A stretch of 64,000 nt of DNA. It comes from Pseudomonas sp. R84 (lineage in GTDB: Bacteria > Pseudomonadota > Gammaproteobacteria > Pseudomonadales > Pseudomonadaceae). The notes under the pieces were generated by a model. The model saw only the letters and a program-made list of their open reading frames with translations, did not search any database and was not told the DNA's origin. Location of the stretch: assembly GCF_009834515.1 (NCBI RefSeq), contig NZ_CP019426.1:2593501-2657500 (forward strand). The letters run 5' to 3'. Position 1 is the first letter of the stretch. The number at the start of each line of letters is the position of its first letter. Made by a program: the position numbers and the translations under genes. Positions 34,537-47,200 of this stretch are shown here, piece by piece.

Positions 34537-34803
34537 TTAAATTTCACGCTTGCGCTCAAGCGCCAGACCATGACCGGTGAGGAGTTTTTTCGCCGTCTCG
34601 GGTTCATCCGGCAATTGGCCGCTGAGATCCCAGATCTCGAGCATTTTGGCGTATTCGAAAGCGTGGCGCGGGTCGAGTTGTACCCAGCGCTGGAAATCCT
34701 GGCGTACAGCCGGCGAACACTCATCATCGTGCAGACGCATGCACCAATCGGCGGCTTGCAGAGAGATGTCTTCGTCCATTTCGTTGCGGTCGGAAGGGGT
34801 CAT
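34537..34803 (-). CDS. Stand-alone DUF4880 protein (FecR N-terminal-like)
   Basis: An 88-residue protein equal to the N-terminal cytoplasmic domain of FecR-type anti-sigma factors: LQAADWCMRLHDDECSPAVR, then FQRWVQLDPRHAFEYAKMLE. The membrane helix and FecR domain that normally follow are missing, and no ECF sigma factor or TonB receptor is adjacent. It may be a remnant, or a free sigma-binding protein acting on a sigma encoded elsewhere. A strong terminator lies immediately upstream, so it must have its own weak promoter or depend on readthrough. Confidence 0.72.
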   Translation of the reverse strand: MTPSDRNEMDEDISLQAADWCMRLHDDECSPAVRQDFQRWVQLDPRHAFEYAKMLEIWDLSGQLPDEPETAKKLLTGHGLALERKREI

Positions 34804-34817
34804 TGAACGAGGGTAAC

Positions 34818-34854
34818 AAAAAAGTCCGTCAAGCCGATGCCGACGGACTTTTTT
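34818..34854. terminator. Bidirectional rho-independent terminator
   Basis: AAAAAAGTCCGTC pairs with GACGGACTTTTTT around an 11-nt loop, with A/T runs on both sides. It terminates the leftward alpha/beta hydrolase transcript (stop at 34867). Confidence 0.92.
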
Positions 34855-34866
34855 AATGCCGAATTT

Positions 34867-35685
34867 TCAGCGTTTGAGAAACGCTAGCAAATCCTCATTC
34901 AAGGCCTGCGCATGTGTCACCGCAAAGCCGTGTGGCGCTCCTGCGTAGACCTTCAACTCGGCGCCTTTGATTTGTGCAGCAGCCTGTTTGCCGGTGGTTT
35001 CGAGCGGCACGATCTGATCGCCGTCGCCATGGATCACCAGCGTCGGTACATCGATTTTCGCCATGTCCGGACGGAAGTCGGTTTCCGAGAACGCGGTTAC
35101 GCAATCCACCGTGCCTTTGAGCGACGCTAGCAGGGCGACATTCAGGGTTTGTGTGAGCACGCCGTCAGATACTTTCTGGCCCTGATTGGTGCCATAGAAC
35201 GGCGCAGCGAAATCCGCAATGAACTGCGCGCGATCCTGCAGCAGGCCGGCCTTGATGCCGTCGAACACCGAGGTGTCGACGCCCTGCGGGAAATCGGCTT
35301 TCTTGCCGAACAACGGCGTCACCGCGCCCAGCAACACCAGCCCGGCGACCCGCTCGCTGCCATGTCGGGCGATGTAGCGGCTGACGTCGCCGCCGCCCAT
35401 CGAGAAGCCCACCAACGTCACGTCGCGCAGGTCCAGATGATTGATCAGTTGCGCGATGTCATCGGCGAAAGTGTCGTAGTCATAACCGGTCCACGGCTGG
35501 TCGGAACGACCGAAACCGCGGCGATCGAAGGCAATGGTGCGATAGCCACGGCTGCTCAGGTATTCCATCTGGTATTCCCACATGTCGGCATCCAGCGGCC
35601 AGCCGTGGCTGAACAGCACGGGTTTACCGCTGCCCCAATCCTTGTAGTAGATATCGGTGCCGTCTTGCGTGGTGAAGGTGCTCAT
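34867..35685 (-). CDS. Alpha/beta hydrolase (non-haem haloperoxidase/arylesterase group)
   Basis: A 272-residue hydrolase. Triad visible: S95 in VGFSMGGGD, Asp in VIHGDGDQIVP near 227, His in YAGAPHGF near 256; oxyanion HGWP at 27-30. The TQDGTDIYYKDWGSGKPVLF N-terminus is typical of cofactor-free chloroperoxidase-like esterases. Start 35685 is fixed by AGGAG 5 nt upstream. It is divergent from an HxlR gene, a common pairing in which the regulator controls the hydrolase. Substrate unknown. Confidence 0.9.
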   Translation of the reverse strand: MSTFTTQDGTDIYYKDWGSGKPVLFSHGWPLDADMWEYQMEYLSSRGYRTIAFDRRGFGRSDQPWTGYDYDTFADDIAQLINHLDLRDVTLVGFSMGGGDVSRYIARHGSERVAGLVLLGAVTPLFGKKADFPQGVDTSVFDGIKAGLLQDRAQFIADFAAPFYGTNQGQKVSDGVLTQTLNVALLASLKGTVDCVTAFSETDFRPDMAKIDVPTLVIHGDGDQIVPLETTGKQAAAQIKGAELKVYAGAPHGFAVTHAQALNEDLLAFLKR

Positions 35686-35814
35686 GGAAACTCCTGCTTC
35701 GGGGTTCATTGCCGAAATGGCGGCATTCACTATCAGCGCAAAGCGCTCCGGCTACTTGTATGCAGGTGCTGGTTTTGCGTCGGTCCAGTCGTGAACGTGT
35801 CCTGGAGTTGTATG

Positions 35815-36315
35815 ATGCAACTGAGAGCCGCGAGGCCAATCGACGAATGCATGGAGTACTCCTACGTGAAACGCAAAAGTTTGCAGGGCAATGCCTGCCC
35901 GGTGGCCCGGACGCTGGACCTGATCGGCGACTGGTGGTCACTGCTGATCATTCGTGACGCGCTGGACGGGATTCGCCGTTTCAATGATTTTCAGAAGAGT
36001 CTGGATATCGCCAAGAACATGCTCAGCGCGCGCCTCAAAGGGCTGGTGGAGCAGGGGATCCTGCAAGCGCTGCCTGCGGCCGATGGCGGCGCGTATAAGG
36101 AATACGTGCTGACTGAGCGCGGCAAAGCCTTGCAGACGGTGATCGTCGCGCTGTCGCAGTGGGGTGGTGAATTCATGTATGCGCCGGGTGAGCCGGGTTC
36201 GGTGATGGTCGATGCGAAGAATCGTCAGCCGATTCGCAAGCTGACCTTAACGGCGGCCGATGGCCGCGTGCTGGCCCCCGAGGACGTCGCCACACGACTG
36301 GGTGTTGAACACTGA
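35815..36315 (+). CDS. HxlR-family transcriptional regulator
   Basis: A winged-helix regulator of 166 residues from the ATG at 35815 (GGAG 7 nt upstream), or 154 residues from the ATG at 35851, which matches usual HxlR lengths better. Core: QGNACPVARTLDLIGDWWSL, LDIAKNMLSARLKGLVEQGI and YKEYVLTERGKALQTVI. The N-terminal Cys in NACPVAR is the position that senses electrophiles or oxidants in several HxlR proteins. Divergent from the alpha/beta hydrolase gene, its likely target. Confidence 0.85.
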   Translation: MQLRAARPIDECMEYSYVKRKSLQGNACPVARTLDLIGDWWSLLIIRDALDGIRRFNDFQKSLDIAKNMLSARLKGLVEQGILQALPAADGGAYKEYVLTERGKALQTVIVALSQWGGEFMYAPGEPGSVMVDAKNRQPIRKLTLTAADGRVLAPEDVATRLGVEH

Positions 36316-36509
36316 AAGGCGGGGCTGCTTGACTGAGTCACCCGCTGCCGCCAGATCAATGAAAACGGGCCCTCGCTGCACCGAAACCGGTCGTACATTC
36401 CTCGATACAAACCCGACAAGCGGTCGACACGATTGTTTGACGTCAAAATGATGGCCATCTAATATCGCGCCACTATTTTGATGTCACTTTTCGTCTCGAG
36501 GGATCGAAC

Positions 36510-38216
36510 ATGTCCTCACCCGCCCTCGTGGCGAGGTTGTGCGTAGCGTTGCTGTGCCTGTCTCCACTTCAGATTGCCGTCGCCGCTCCGACTCCCGGTG
36601 ACACCGACCTTATCCGTGACCGGCAGAACCGCTTGCTCGAAGAGCAGCAGCGGCGCCTCGAAGAACTCAAGGATCTGCCCGGCAAGGACGCCAGGCCTGC
36701 GCAACCGGCAGCCCCCAACGATACCCGCTGTTTCCCGATCAAAGACATCGAACTCAAAGGTGCCGACAGCCTTTCCGAGCGCGACAAGACTCGCCTGCTC
36801 AAACCCTATATCGGTGAATGCCTCGGTGTGCCGCAGCTCAACGAACTGCTCAAAGTCATCACCGATCACTACATCGAGAAAGGTCTGGTCACCAGCCGCG
36901 CTTACTTGCCACAGCAGGATCTGTCCAGCGGGCACCTGCAAGTGCTGGTGGTCGAAGGCAAGCTCGAAGGCATGAAAGGCGCGGAAAACAGCCGGCTCTC
37001 GGAGCGGGAACTGGCCATGGCCTTTCCCGGCAAAACCGGTGAACTGGTCAACCTGCGCGAGATCGAGCAAATGGTCGATCAGCTCAACCGTCTGCCATCG
37101 AATCAGGCAAAAATGGAGCTGGCGCCCGGCCAGAACGTCGGTGGCAGCAAAGTGTTGGTCACCAACACCCCGCAGAAGCCATGGCGAGTCGGGCTGTCGC
37201 GCAACAACGACGGTCAGCGCAGCACCGGTGAGCAGCAATGGGGCACGACTTTTGATTGGGATAGCCCGCTTGGCCTGGCGGATCAGTTGAGCCTGCGCGG
37301 CGGTCACGATGCGATGACTGACCATCAACACACCTCCAATAACGCCATGCTCAATTACAGCTTGCCATGGGGTTGGTGGACATTTGGCTACACGTACAGC
37401 CAGAGCGAGTACCGCTCGCAAATCGCCGCCAATGGCTACAACTTCAAACAGACCGGCGACAGCGAAAACCATCAGTTGCGCGCCGAGCGGGTGATCCATC
37501 GCGACGCCGTCAGCAAAACCTCGCTCAGCGCTGGCCTGTCGTACCTGCGCACCAACAACTTCATCGAAGACAGCAAACTCAAACTGAGCAGCAACCGCAT
37601 CAGCGAAGCACAATTTGGCTTCAACCACGGTCGCCGTGTCGGCAGTGCCTTCGTCAACTTTGACGCGGGCATGCAGGAAGGCATCGGCGCCTTCGACGCA
37701 CAGGGTAGCCATGACCCCGGCCCCGGCGAGCCGAATGCGCGCTACCGCAAATACACCGCGACCCTGAGCTATCTGCAGCCCTTCAAAGTGTGGGGCGAGT
37801 CGTTCAGTTTCAGCAGTTTGATGACCGGTCAACGCAGTGAAGACGTGTTGTTCAGCTCACAGCGCACCAGTCTCGGCGGATCGTCGTCGATCCGTGGCTA
37901 CAAGGATCAATCGCTGTCCGGCGACAGCGGCGGCTACTGGCGCAACGACCTGCGCTGGAGCCGTCCGGTGACTGCCGAGTGGCTGCAACCGGTGTTCGCC
38001 GAGTACGGCACCAGCCTCGGTTACGACCAGGGCGTGATCCAGAACAATCAGTACAACGGCAATCAGCATGGGCGCATGTCGAGCAACTCGCTGGAACTGT
38101 TCACCCGTGGCCAGCACGTCGCCGCCAGCGTGACGTTTGCCCATTCCCTGGAACGACCGGACGCGCTGACCGAGCGTGAAGCACCGATCTATTTCCGCCT
38201 CGATTTTTTTATCTAA
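36510..38216 (+). CDS. cdiB: TpsB / CdiB-type outer-membrane transporter (ShlB/FhaC family)
   Basis: A 568-residue Omp85-superfamily protein that exports the partner TpsA. Signal peptide at 1-25 (LCVALLCLSPLQIAVAAP), a helix-like linker rich in Arg/Glu, two POTRA domains (CFPIKDIELKGADSLSERDK; YIEKGLVTSRAYLPQQDL), and a C-terminal beta-barrel containing the conserved loop motif SSSIRGYKD near residue 450 and ending in a Phe-rich strand (YFRLDFFI). It is 24 nt upstream of the giant TpsA gene, the standard two-partner order. The symbol is by analogy, since the partner looks CdiA-like. Confidence 0.92.
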   Translation: MSSPALVARLCVALLCLSPLQIAVAAPTPGDTDLIRDRQNRLLEEQQRRLEELKDLPGKDARPAQPAAPNDTRCFPIKDIELKGADSLSERDKTRLLKPYIGECLGVPQLNELLKVITDHYIEKGLVTSRAYLPQQDLSSGHLQVLVVEGKLEGMKGAENSRLSERELAMAFPGKTGELVNLREIEQMVDQLNRLPSNQAKMELAPGQNVGGSKVLVTNTPQKPWRVGLSRNNDGQRSTGEQQWGTTFDWDSPLGLADQLSLRGGHDAMTDHQHTSNNAMLNYSLPWGWWTFGYTYSQSEYRSQIAANGYNFKQTGDSENHQLRAERVIHRDAVSKTSLSAGLSYLRTNNFIEDSKLKLSSNRISEAQFGFNHGRRVGSAFVNFDAGMQEGIGAFDAQGSHDPGPGEPNARYRKYTATLSYLQPFKVWGESFSFSSLMTGQRSEDVLFSSQRTSLGGSSSIRGYKDQSLSGDSGGYWRNDLRWSRPVTAEWLQPVFAEYGTSLGYDQGVIQNNQYNGNQHGRMSSNSLELFTRGQHVAASVTFAHSLERPDALTEREAPIYFRLDFFI

Positions 38217-38240
38217 AAACAACTTTTCGAGATCATCGAC

Positions 38241-41200
38241 ATGGATGTTCGTCAGTTCGCCTTCCTTGCAGACCAACCTTCTGCGGCCGTGAAAACACGT
38301 GAGTCTTTTTTGGGCATGCCCAAACGCGGGTTGGCGTTCCTGTTGGCGAACGTGATGTTCTGGCAACCGATGTGGGCGCAGGCTGACGGCATTGTCGTAG
38401 CCAACCCCAACACCTCGCTGGATCGCGCCGGCAATGGCGTGCCGATCATCAACATCGCAACGCCCAACGCCAGCGGCCTGTCGCATAACCAGTTCCACGA
38501 CTATAACGTCGGTGCGCAGGGGCTGATCCTCAACAACGGCTCCACGCAGAATAACGTCACCCAATTGGGCGGGCACATCGTCGACAACCCGAACCTGAAG
38601 AACAGCGGTTCGGCGCAAGCAATTCTCAATGAAGTCATCAGCGGAAACCCGAGCCAGTTGCGCGGGTACACGGAAGTGGCGGGGCAGTCGGCGCGTGTGA
38701 TTGTCGCCAACCCGTATGGCATCACCTGCAACGGTTGCGGCTTCATCAACTCGCCTCGAGTGACGCTGACCACTGGCAAACCGGTGCTCGACAACGGCCG
38801 GCTGGATCGCTTTCAGGTTGATCAGGGCTCGGTGGCCATCGAGGGCGCCGGGCTTAACGCCAGCAACGTCGACCGTTTCGAAATCATCACCCGCAGCGCG
38901 AAAATCAACGCACAGATTCAGGCACAGAACCTGGCCATCGTCGCAGGTCGCAACGACGTCAATGCGCAAACCCTCAACGCCACCGCACGCGTTGAGGACG
39001 GCAGCAGCAAACCGCAGCTGGCCATCGACTCCTCGGCACTCGGCGGCATGTACGCCGGGGCGATCAAACTGGTCGGCACCGAAGCCGGGGTCGGGGTGAA
39101 ACTCGACGGCAAACTGATCGCCAGCGGTGGCGACATCCAGCTTGATGCCAATGGGCAACTGAGTCTGGTCGATACCTCGGCCACCGGCGCGGTCAACGTC
39201 AAAGCCGCCAGCCTCGATGCGCGCGGTCCGGTCTATGCGGGGACCGCACTGAACGTGCAAACCCAAGGTGATCTGAATAACCGGCAAAGCCTTGCGGCCC
39301 GCGACAACATCACACTCAGTGCTGGCGGCCGCTTGACCAACAACGGTGTGATTGAAGCCGGCATCAATGCTGATGGCAGTCGCAATGCTACGGGGGATTT
39401 GAGCCTGACCGCGCAGAACCTCGATAACACCGGCAAGAGCCTGGTGGCGAGCCGCTATTTGGCGGTCAACGCTGCGACCCTGAACAACCGCAGCGGTTCG
39501 CTCAGTGCACAAGCCATCGCCATGGGCGGCGGGACTGTAGACAATCGCAGCGGCCAGATTCTTGGCGATCTGGGCCTCAACATTGATCTGAGCGGGGCGC
39601 TGGACAACCGTGACGGCATGCTCGGGTCCGGACGGTCAGTGAGCTTCAAAGCGGCCGGTCTAGATAACCGCGATGGCGGCGTGGTGGTCAGCGATGGCGG
39701 CCTTACGGTGCGTGTCAGCGGATTGCTCGACAACCGCAACACAGGCGAGATCTCGGCCAAGGGCGCAACGTCTGTGAGCGGGCGCACACTGAACAACAGC
39801 GGCGGCATCCTCAGTGGCCTCAACGGTCTGGTGATTACTCTTGATGATGCACTGACCAACGCCACGGGTGTCATCAGCAGTGAAGGCACGCTGACCCTCA
39901 ATGCCGGGCGTATCGATAACAGCACCGGCAATCTGAGCAGTGCCGGCATGCTCACGATCACCAGCGCGGGAGCGTTGCTCAACCGGGCCGGTTCGATCAG
40001 CACCGACAGCGCATTGGCCATCAACAGCGCAAGTCTGGACAACAGTCAAAAAGGCCTGATCATCGCTAAACAGAACAGCCGGATTGATACCGGCCTGTTC
40101 GACAACAGCAACGGTCAACTGCTCGGGCAACAAGGCTTGACGCTACGCATGGCGCAAGCATTGAACAACGTCAAAGGGGTAATTTCCGCCGCCGCCGTGG
40201 ACAGCCACAGCGCCAGCCTCGATAACCATGAAGGTCTGATCAGCAGTCGCGGTGTGTTGCTGTTGGCTACCGACAAAACGCTGGATAACCAGCTGGGCAC
40301 AGTGATTGCCGACGGTCAGCTCACGCTCACGGTCGGTGTTCTCGACAACCGGGTCGGCAACATCGCCGGCAAATCGGACGTCAGCGTGCAGGCACCGAAC
40401 GTCTATAACCAGAAAGGCAAGTTGATCGCCACCGGCGTGCTCAAACTGAACGCCGCTCAACTGGATAACCGCCAGAGCGGTCTGTTGGGTTCGACCAAAG
40501 CCATGACCCTGACTGTGGGTGAACTGGATAACCGCGGCGGTGAAATCAGCACCAACAGCGATCTGCTGCTCACCGGTAAAAAACTCGACAGCAGTGACGG
40601 CGGCAAGGTCTTCACCGGCAAAGCCTTGACGCTGACTGTCGATGACGTGCTCAACCGCAATAAAGGCCTGATCGATGCGGGCACGTTGTTGACGCTGAGA
40701 TCGCGCACCCTGGCCAACAACGGCGGTGAATTGCGCAGTCAGCAAACCATGCTCCTGACCGCCATCGAAGCCCTTGATAACACCCAGGGCAAGGTCAGCA
40801 GTGAAGCGACATTGACGGTCGACACCGCGCAGATGACCAACGCTCAGGGCAGTCTTTCCAGTGCCGCCGATTTGAAGCTGGTCAGCCGTGACGGCGTTGA
40901 TAACCAGGGCGGCAAGGTTGTTACCGACGGTGCACTGGTCATTGAAAGTGGCAGCCTCGACAATCGCCAGCACGGCACGCTCAGCGGTAAAGGTGCAGTC
41001 ACGGTTACTACCGGCGCCTTCGATAACAGCAACGGTCTGCTCAGCAGTGCCGACACCCTGAACCTCGTCGCCGCTCAGGTCACCAATGCCGGTGACGGCA
41101 GTATCGGCAGTCAAGGTGCTTTGACGGCTTCGGTTACAGGACTCGATCAACAGGGCGGCAAGCTGTTCAGCAACACGCGCCTGAGTCTGGATTTGAATCA

Positions 41201-44200
41201 CGGTCAGCTGAACAATGGTGGTTTGATCAGCGCCCCTGGCACTCTGCTGCTCAAACAACTCAACGGCATCAACAACCAGGGCGGTACGATTTCCAGCGCT
41301 GAAGCCTTCACGCTGACCGCGCAAAGTCTGGATAACGGCAACGGCAATCTTTTGAGCAATCAGGGGCTGATCCTGCGCATTGCCGCAGCGCTGGATAACG
41401 TCAAAGGCATGATCGGCGCCGCATCGATCGATGCCCGCGCCGCCAGCCTGAACAACAGCGGCGGTAACCTGATCAGCCGTGGCGGCCTGGAACTCACGGT
41501 CGATGGCCTGCTGCGTAACGATGCCAAAGGCTTGATTAGCGCCGCGCAGGCGCTGCACATCGACAGTGCCGAACTGAACAACCGCGACAGTGGCTTGATC
41601 AACAGCAAAGGCAACCTGACGCTGAGGGCGACCGGTCTCGATTCCAGCAATGATGGCGAAGTCTCCAGCAATGGCGACATAGACCTGACGCTGACCTCGC
41701 TGACGCAGAACGGCGGGCGACTGCTGGGTGACAGATCGATCACACTGGATCTGGCCAACGGCGACCTCGACAACCAGAACGGTCAGCTCACCGCCAAAGG
41801 TCCGCTGACCCTCCAGCGTCTGCGCGACCTGCGCAACCAGAATGGCGAACTCTCGAGCAATCTCGGTTTCGATGTGATCGCCAGAGCGGTGAACAACAGC
41901 GCCGGCAAAATCATCAGCGGTGAAAAACTGCTCGTGCGCGGCTCGAACCTGATCAACCAGAAAGGCCTGATGTCCGGCTGGCAAGGGCTCATCGTCAACG
42001 GTAACAGCCTGGACAACCGCGACAGCGGCACGCTGTCCAGCAAGTACGCCGATGTCAGCGTAGATTTGACGGGCGCGCTGCTCAACAGTGGCGCGGGTGC
42101 TGTGGTCGCTCAGGGCAATCTGAGTATCAACGCTGACAATGTCGATAACAGCAACAAAGGTAATCTCAGCAGTGGGGCGGGGCAGACCCTGACGTTGGCC
42201 GGTGCGCTTGATAACAATCAGGGCGGCCTGATTGCCAGTGGCGCGGCGCTGGATATCGTCAGCACGGCATTCAGCAATATCGGCGGTGTGATCAATGCAC
42301 AGCAGGTCTTCAATGCCACGGCATCGAGCCTCGATAATCGTGGCGGAAAGATCGCCAGCAACAATGCTATCAACCTCAACCTGAGCGGTGACCTGAACAA
42401 CAACGCCGGTAAACTCGCTGCTGCCGGTCCGCTGCTGATCAAGGGCGTAACCGATCTGCACAACCAGAACGGCCAACTCGCCAGCCAGAAAACCCTGGAC
42501 CTGCGCACGGGTTCGCTGGACAACAGCAACAAGGGCACCGTCGCCGCCAATGACCAGTTGCTGATCACCGCCACTGGCGCCGTCAGCAACAATGCCGACG
42601 GCCTGATCTACAGCCAGAAAGCCGATGTGCAACTGAAAGCGGCAAGCTTGCTCAACGCTAAAGGCTCGATCCAGAGCGACAGCGCGCTGACGCTGGAGAT
42701 CAGCGGCGATTTCGACAACCAGAGCGGCAAAGTCATCGCCCAGAATGGCGATGTGCTGATCAAAGCCGCCAACATCGATAACCGTGGCGGCACACTCGCC
42801 AGCATCAAAGGTGCACTGGAAGCACGCACGGTTGGTGTTCTGCGCAATGGTTTCGACCTGAACAACAACCGTCAGGGCGGCATCATTCAGGCACAGGGCC
42901 TGACGCTGTCGGCACTGGCCGGCCTGAACAACAACGGCGGGCGGATCTCGGCGCAAGCGGCAGACAGCAGCATCACCACGGCGGCGCTGGACAACGGCGC
43001 TGGGGTGCTTTACGCGAAAGGGCTGCTGGGTGTTACCGCCGCAAGCCTCGATAACAGTGGCGGCCAGATCGCCGCCGAGCGTATCGACTTCGGCCTCAGT
43101 GGTGCGCTGCGCAATGGCACGGGCGTCATCGAAAGCAACAGCCAACTGAGCGTCAAAGCCGCCAGCGTCGACAACCAGAACGGTCGCCTGCGCTCCCTGG
43201 GCACCTCCGGCAAGACCGAATTTCAGCTCGGCGGCTTGCTCGACAACCGTAATGGCGTACTGGAAACCGCCAACACTGACATGACCCTCGCGGTCGGTAG
43301 CTTCCTCAATGCCGGGGGGCAACTCAACCACGTCGGGCGCGGCAAGTTCGATATCTCTACGGCCAATGTGCTGGGGGCCGGCGGCAGCATCGTGACCGGC
43401 GGCCTGCTGGAGCTCAATGCAGATACCTGGAACAACACCAGCACGATTCAGGCCGGTCGCCTGAACGTTAACGTGCGCGAGTTCAGCCAGAGCACCAGCG
43501 GCAAGCTGCTGGCTTCGGAGTCTCTACAGGCCCGTGGCGGCAATTGGACCAACCACGGTTTGATCGCCAGTGACGGCATTATCGACATGCAGCTGTCGGG
43601 CAGTTACGGCGGCAGCGGCCGCTTGACCAGCCAGCGAGGGACCGAACTGTCTGTCGCGCAGATGAACATCGGTGCAGGCGGCAGTTTTGCCGCCGGTGCG
43701 ACGTCGACCATTCGTGTCGGCGGGCAACTGATCAACTCGGGCCGCATCACGTCCAGTGAAGACCTGACCGTCAACGCTGGCAGCGTTGCCAACTACGGCA
43801 GTCTGGGGGCGGCGCAGAACCTGACCATCAACACGCCTTCATTGCTCAACGATCGCGGACTGATTTTCAGCGGCAATGACATGACGCTCGGCGTCAGCAC
43901 ATTGACCAACCAGAACGGTGATTTCTACAGCCTGGGCAATGTAGTCATCGGCGGATATGGCGGTGCGGCGCGGGCTGCCGGGGTCTACAACATTTCCGGC
44001 TCGATGGAGAGCGTGGGCGGGTTCACGCTCAATGCCGATGTGTTCGAGAACCGGACTGAAGGCTCGGCGGCTTCGTCTGAGCGCAAGCTGATATCGGGGT
44101 ATATCGCGGCCAGTTGTGGCGACTGCGTCGGCAGCACTTTCAGCAACTTCCTCACGGCTCGTGAGATTTATGAAAGTGTCGACACTGACGCCAGTGCCTC

Positions 44201-47200
44201 TGCCGTGCTCAACGTCGGCAAGGATTTTGTGTTTCAGGGTGGTACGTTTCTCAACAGTAAAAGCACGGTGGCGGCCGGTGGCAACATCGATATCAACGCG
44301 ACGAGTCTGAAGAATATCGGCGCAAAAAGCGGGACTATCGAAGTGACCCGCGAATACGCCTTTGAAATGGGCGCTGGCAGCACAGAAAATTTCATGTCCG
44401 ACTTTGTTGTGCCGTACAACCAGCACAACAACCCCGACTTTCCGTATGTGTATTACTTGGCCCCTGACGGAGTCGTCCGTAAAGCCATCGCTGAATCCGG
44501 CAGTAAAAGGGAAGGCGGGCGAGACGGAGAGACGTTTCGAGTCGTAAGACTCAAAGACAGTGAAACGGGCGAAATCGTCAGTGAGCGCAAATACGGTCGG
44601 GCACTGTCCGGGCTGAAGTATGGCTTTGAAACCTCGATGCCATCGCTGTACGACCCCAACAATCTGGTTGCCTTACCGAGTCAACTGGCGCCCTACCAGC
44701 AAGGCGATGCCGTTGAGGTAGCCACTGACAGCACCGGCTCCACCGGGACAGTCACCAGTCGCAACGCGGTTATCCAGGCGGGCGGAAAAGTCTCGATCAC
44801 GGCGACCCGCGAAGTTGAAAACAGTGTTATTCACGAAGACTACAGCTCCAGCGGCGGCACTAATAAAGTGGCCAACACCAACGTCGGCAGCAGCGGCACC
44901 ACCGTTGTGCGCATCAATAGCCAACTGCCGCCAGACCTCGCGCAGCAGCAAGTCAATCCGCTGAGCTTGCCAGGCTTCTCCCTGCCCACCGGCGAAAACG
45001 GGTTGTTCCGTTTGAGCGGGCAGGGCAGCAGCACGGCATCGTCCGGCAATGGATCGGCGCCTACCTGGACGGTGGGCGGTGAAGCGCTCAGCACTCAGGA
45101 CCATATGGCCGTTGCCACCGGTGGCGGCCCGCGCAACCTGTTTATCGACGCGCCGGCCCAAGTCTCCGACAGCACCCGCGCAGTCGATACATTCCATCGC
45201 ACGCCCAGCGTCGGCAATGACGCCAAAGACTCGATCGACACCCGCTCGGTGACCCGCGTTACCGGCCTGCCGGACACCAAGGCGCCGTCCAATACGCACA
45301 AATACCTGATCGAAACCAACCCGGTACTCACCGACCTCAAGTCGTTCATGAGCTCCGACTACCTGCTGGAAAAACTCGGTTATGACCCCGACCAGAGCGC
45401 CAAGCGCCTCGGTGACGGTCTCTACGAACAGCGCCTGATCCAGCAAGCCGTCACTGCGCGCACCGGCCAGGCTTTCATCGATGGCCAGACCTCCAACGAG
45501 GGCATGTTCAAGTACCTGATGAACAACGCCATCGCCAGCAAGGATGCGCTCAACCTGTCGGTCGGTGTCGGCCTCACGGCCCAGCAAGTGGCAGCACTGA
45601 CCCACGACATCGTCTGGCTCGAAGAGCACGAAGTGAATGGCGAAAAAGTGCTGGTGCCGGTGGTGTATCTGGCGCAGGCCAATGGCCGTTTGGGCCCGAC
45701 CGGGGCGTTGATTGCCGGTAACGATGTGACGCTGATTGCCGGTGAGAACCTGGATAACGTCGGGACGTTGAAGGCGACGAATAATCTGTCGGCCACCGCA
45801 AGTAAAGATCTTGTTAACAGTGGATTGATCGAAGCGAACGGACGAGTGGATTTGTTAGCCAGTGAGAATCTGGTGAACAAGGCCGGCGGGATCATCACCG
45901 GGGGTGATGTCAGCATGGTGGCTGTTCGTGGCGACGTGATCAATGAGCGAACGATTATCGGAATGGATCGCAGCGGTCTTGATATAACCCAACATCAGGA
46001 CTACGGCGACTCTGCCGCGCGCGTGGAGGCTGCAAACGATCTGACAATCAAAGCCGGGCGTGACGTAACTATTGCGGGTGGAGTACTGCAGAGTGGGCGT
46101 GACATGCTTTTGGATGCCGGGCGGGATGTCAATATTCTGTCGATGGAAGAGCGCTCCTACAAAGGTAACTCTGTAAATTTCAAAGAATCGGTTGATCAGT
46201 TGAGCTCTTACGTCGATGCGGGTCGAAATCTTTCAGTGGAAAGTGGCCGAAACATCGCTGTAATCGCAAGTGAAATTACGGCCAAGCAGAATATCTCGAT
46301 GAGTGCGGGCCAAGATATTCTCTTTGCTTCTGCGGCCGACGAAGAGCACTCGGCCTCGAAAAATCGCAAAATTGTCCGCAAGGAAGATCACGTTGACCAG
46401 GTTCAGACGACTGTCGAAGCGGGTGGGAAAATATCCCTTAGCGCTCGGGATGACATGACGCTGATAGCCAGTCGTGTCACCGCCGGCGAAGAGGCTTATT
46501 TGATCGCGGGAGATCAGCTCAATTTACTGGCGGCACAGGACAGTGACTATTCTCTATATGACAAAAAGAAAAAGAGTAGCTGGGGTAAAAAGGAAACCAA
46601 GCGGGATGAAGTCACCAAGATAACTAATATTGGTACGCAAATTTCCAGTGGCGGCAATTTGACTCTTGTCAGCGCTGGTGATCAGCGCTATCAAGCAGCT
46701 GAACTCACCAGTGCAAAAGATCTGTCCCTTTTCAGTGGCGGCTCTATCACTTTTGAAGGCGTCAAAGACCTCAAGCAGGAAAGTCACAATAAAAGCAGCA
46801 GCAGCCTTGCTTGGAATTCTGCCAAAGGCAAAGGTACAACCGATGAGACTTTACGCCAGAGTGAATTGACTGCCGAAGGTAACCTGGTCATTCATGCGGT
46901 TAATGGATTGACTGTCGATATCAAGCAGTTAGACCAGCACACTATCAGTCAGACAATCGATGTAATGGTCAACGCAGACCCAAAGCTCGCGTGGCTTAAG
47001 GATCTGGAAGCTCGCGGGGACGTGGACTGGCGTCTGGTCAAGGAAACGCACGACTCATACCAGTACAGTAGCTCCGGCATGGGGCCCGGTTTGATGCTGG
47101 CGGTGCTCATCATTATCACTGTTCTTACTGCAGGTGCTGCCAGTGGTGCTGTAGGGGCAGCCGCAGGTGCAACTGCCGGATCAGGGACCACCATGGCGGC

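Noticed and set aside
34434..34727. A 97-codon minus-strand frame overlapping the DUF4880 gene
   Set aside because: It is a different frame of the same DNA; the DUF4880 frame matches a known domain and this one does not.
35149..35814. N-terminal extension of the HxlR frame covering the alpha/beta hydrolase
   Set aside because: The long open frame only reflects antisense openness; the HxlR domain begins after 35815 and the hydrolase is clear on the other strand.
37857..39512. A 551-codon antisense frame over the end of cdiB and start of cdiA
   Set aside because: It spans two real sense genes and has no recognisable domain or ribosome-binding site; it is a shadow frame.
40143..43331. A 1062-codon open frame antisense to the cdiA-like gene
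   Set aside because: It arises from the periodic, GC-rich FHA repeats; its translation is low-complexity, has no domain, and the sense frame is clearly a CdiA-type protein.
39200..43900. A CRISPR-like or minisatellite array
   Set aside because: The periodicity is about 60 nt, in frame, diverged, and encodes beta-helix repeats; there are no identical repeats with unique spacers.
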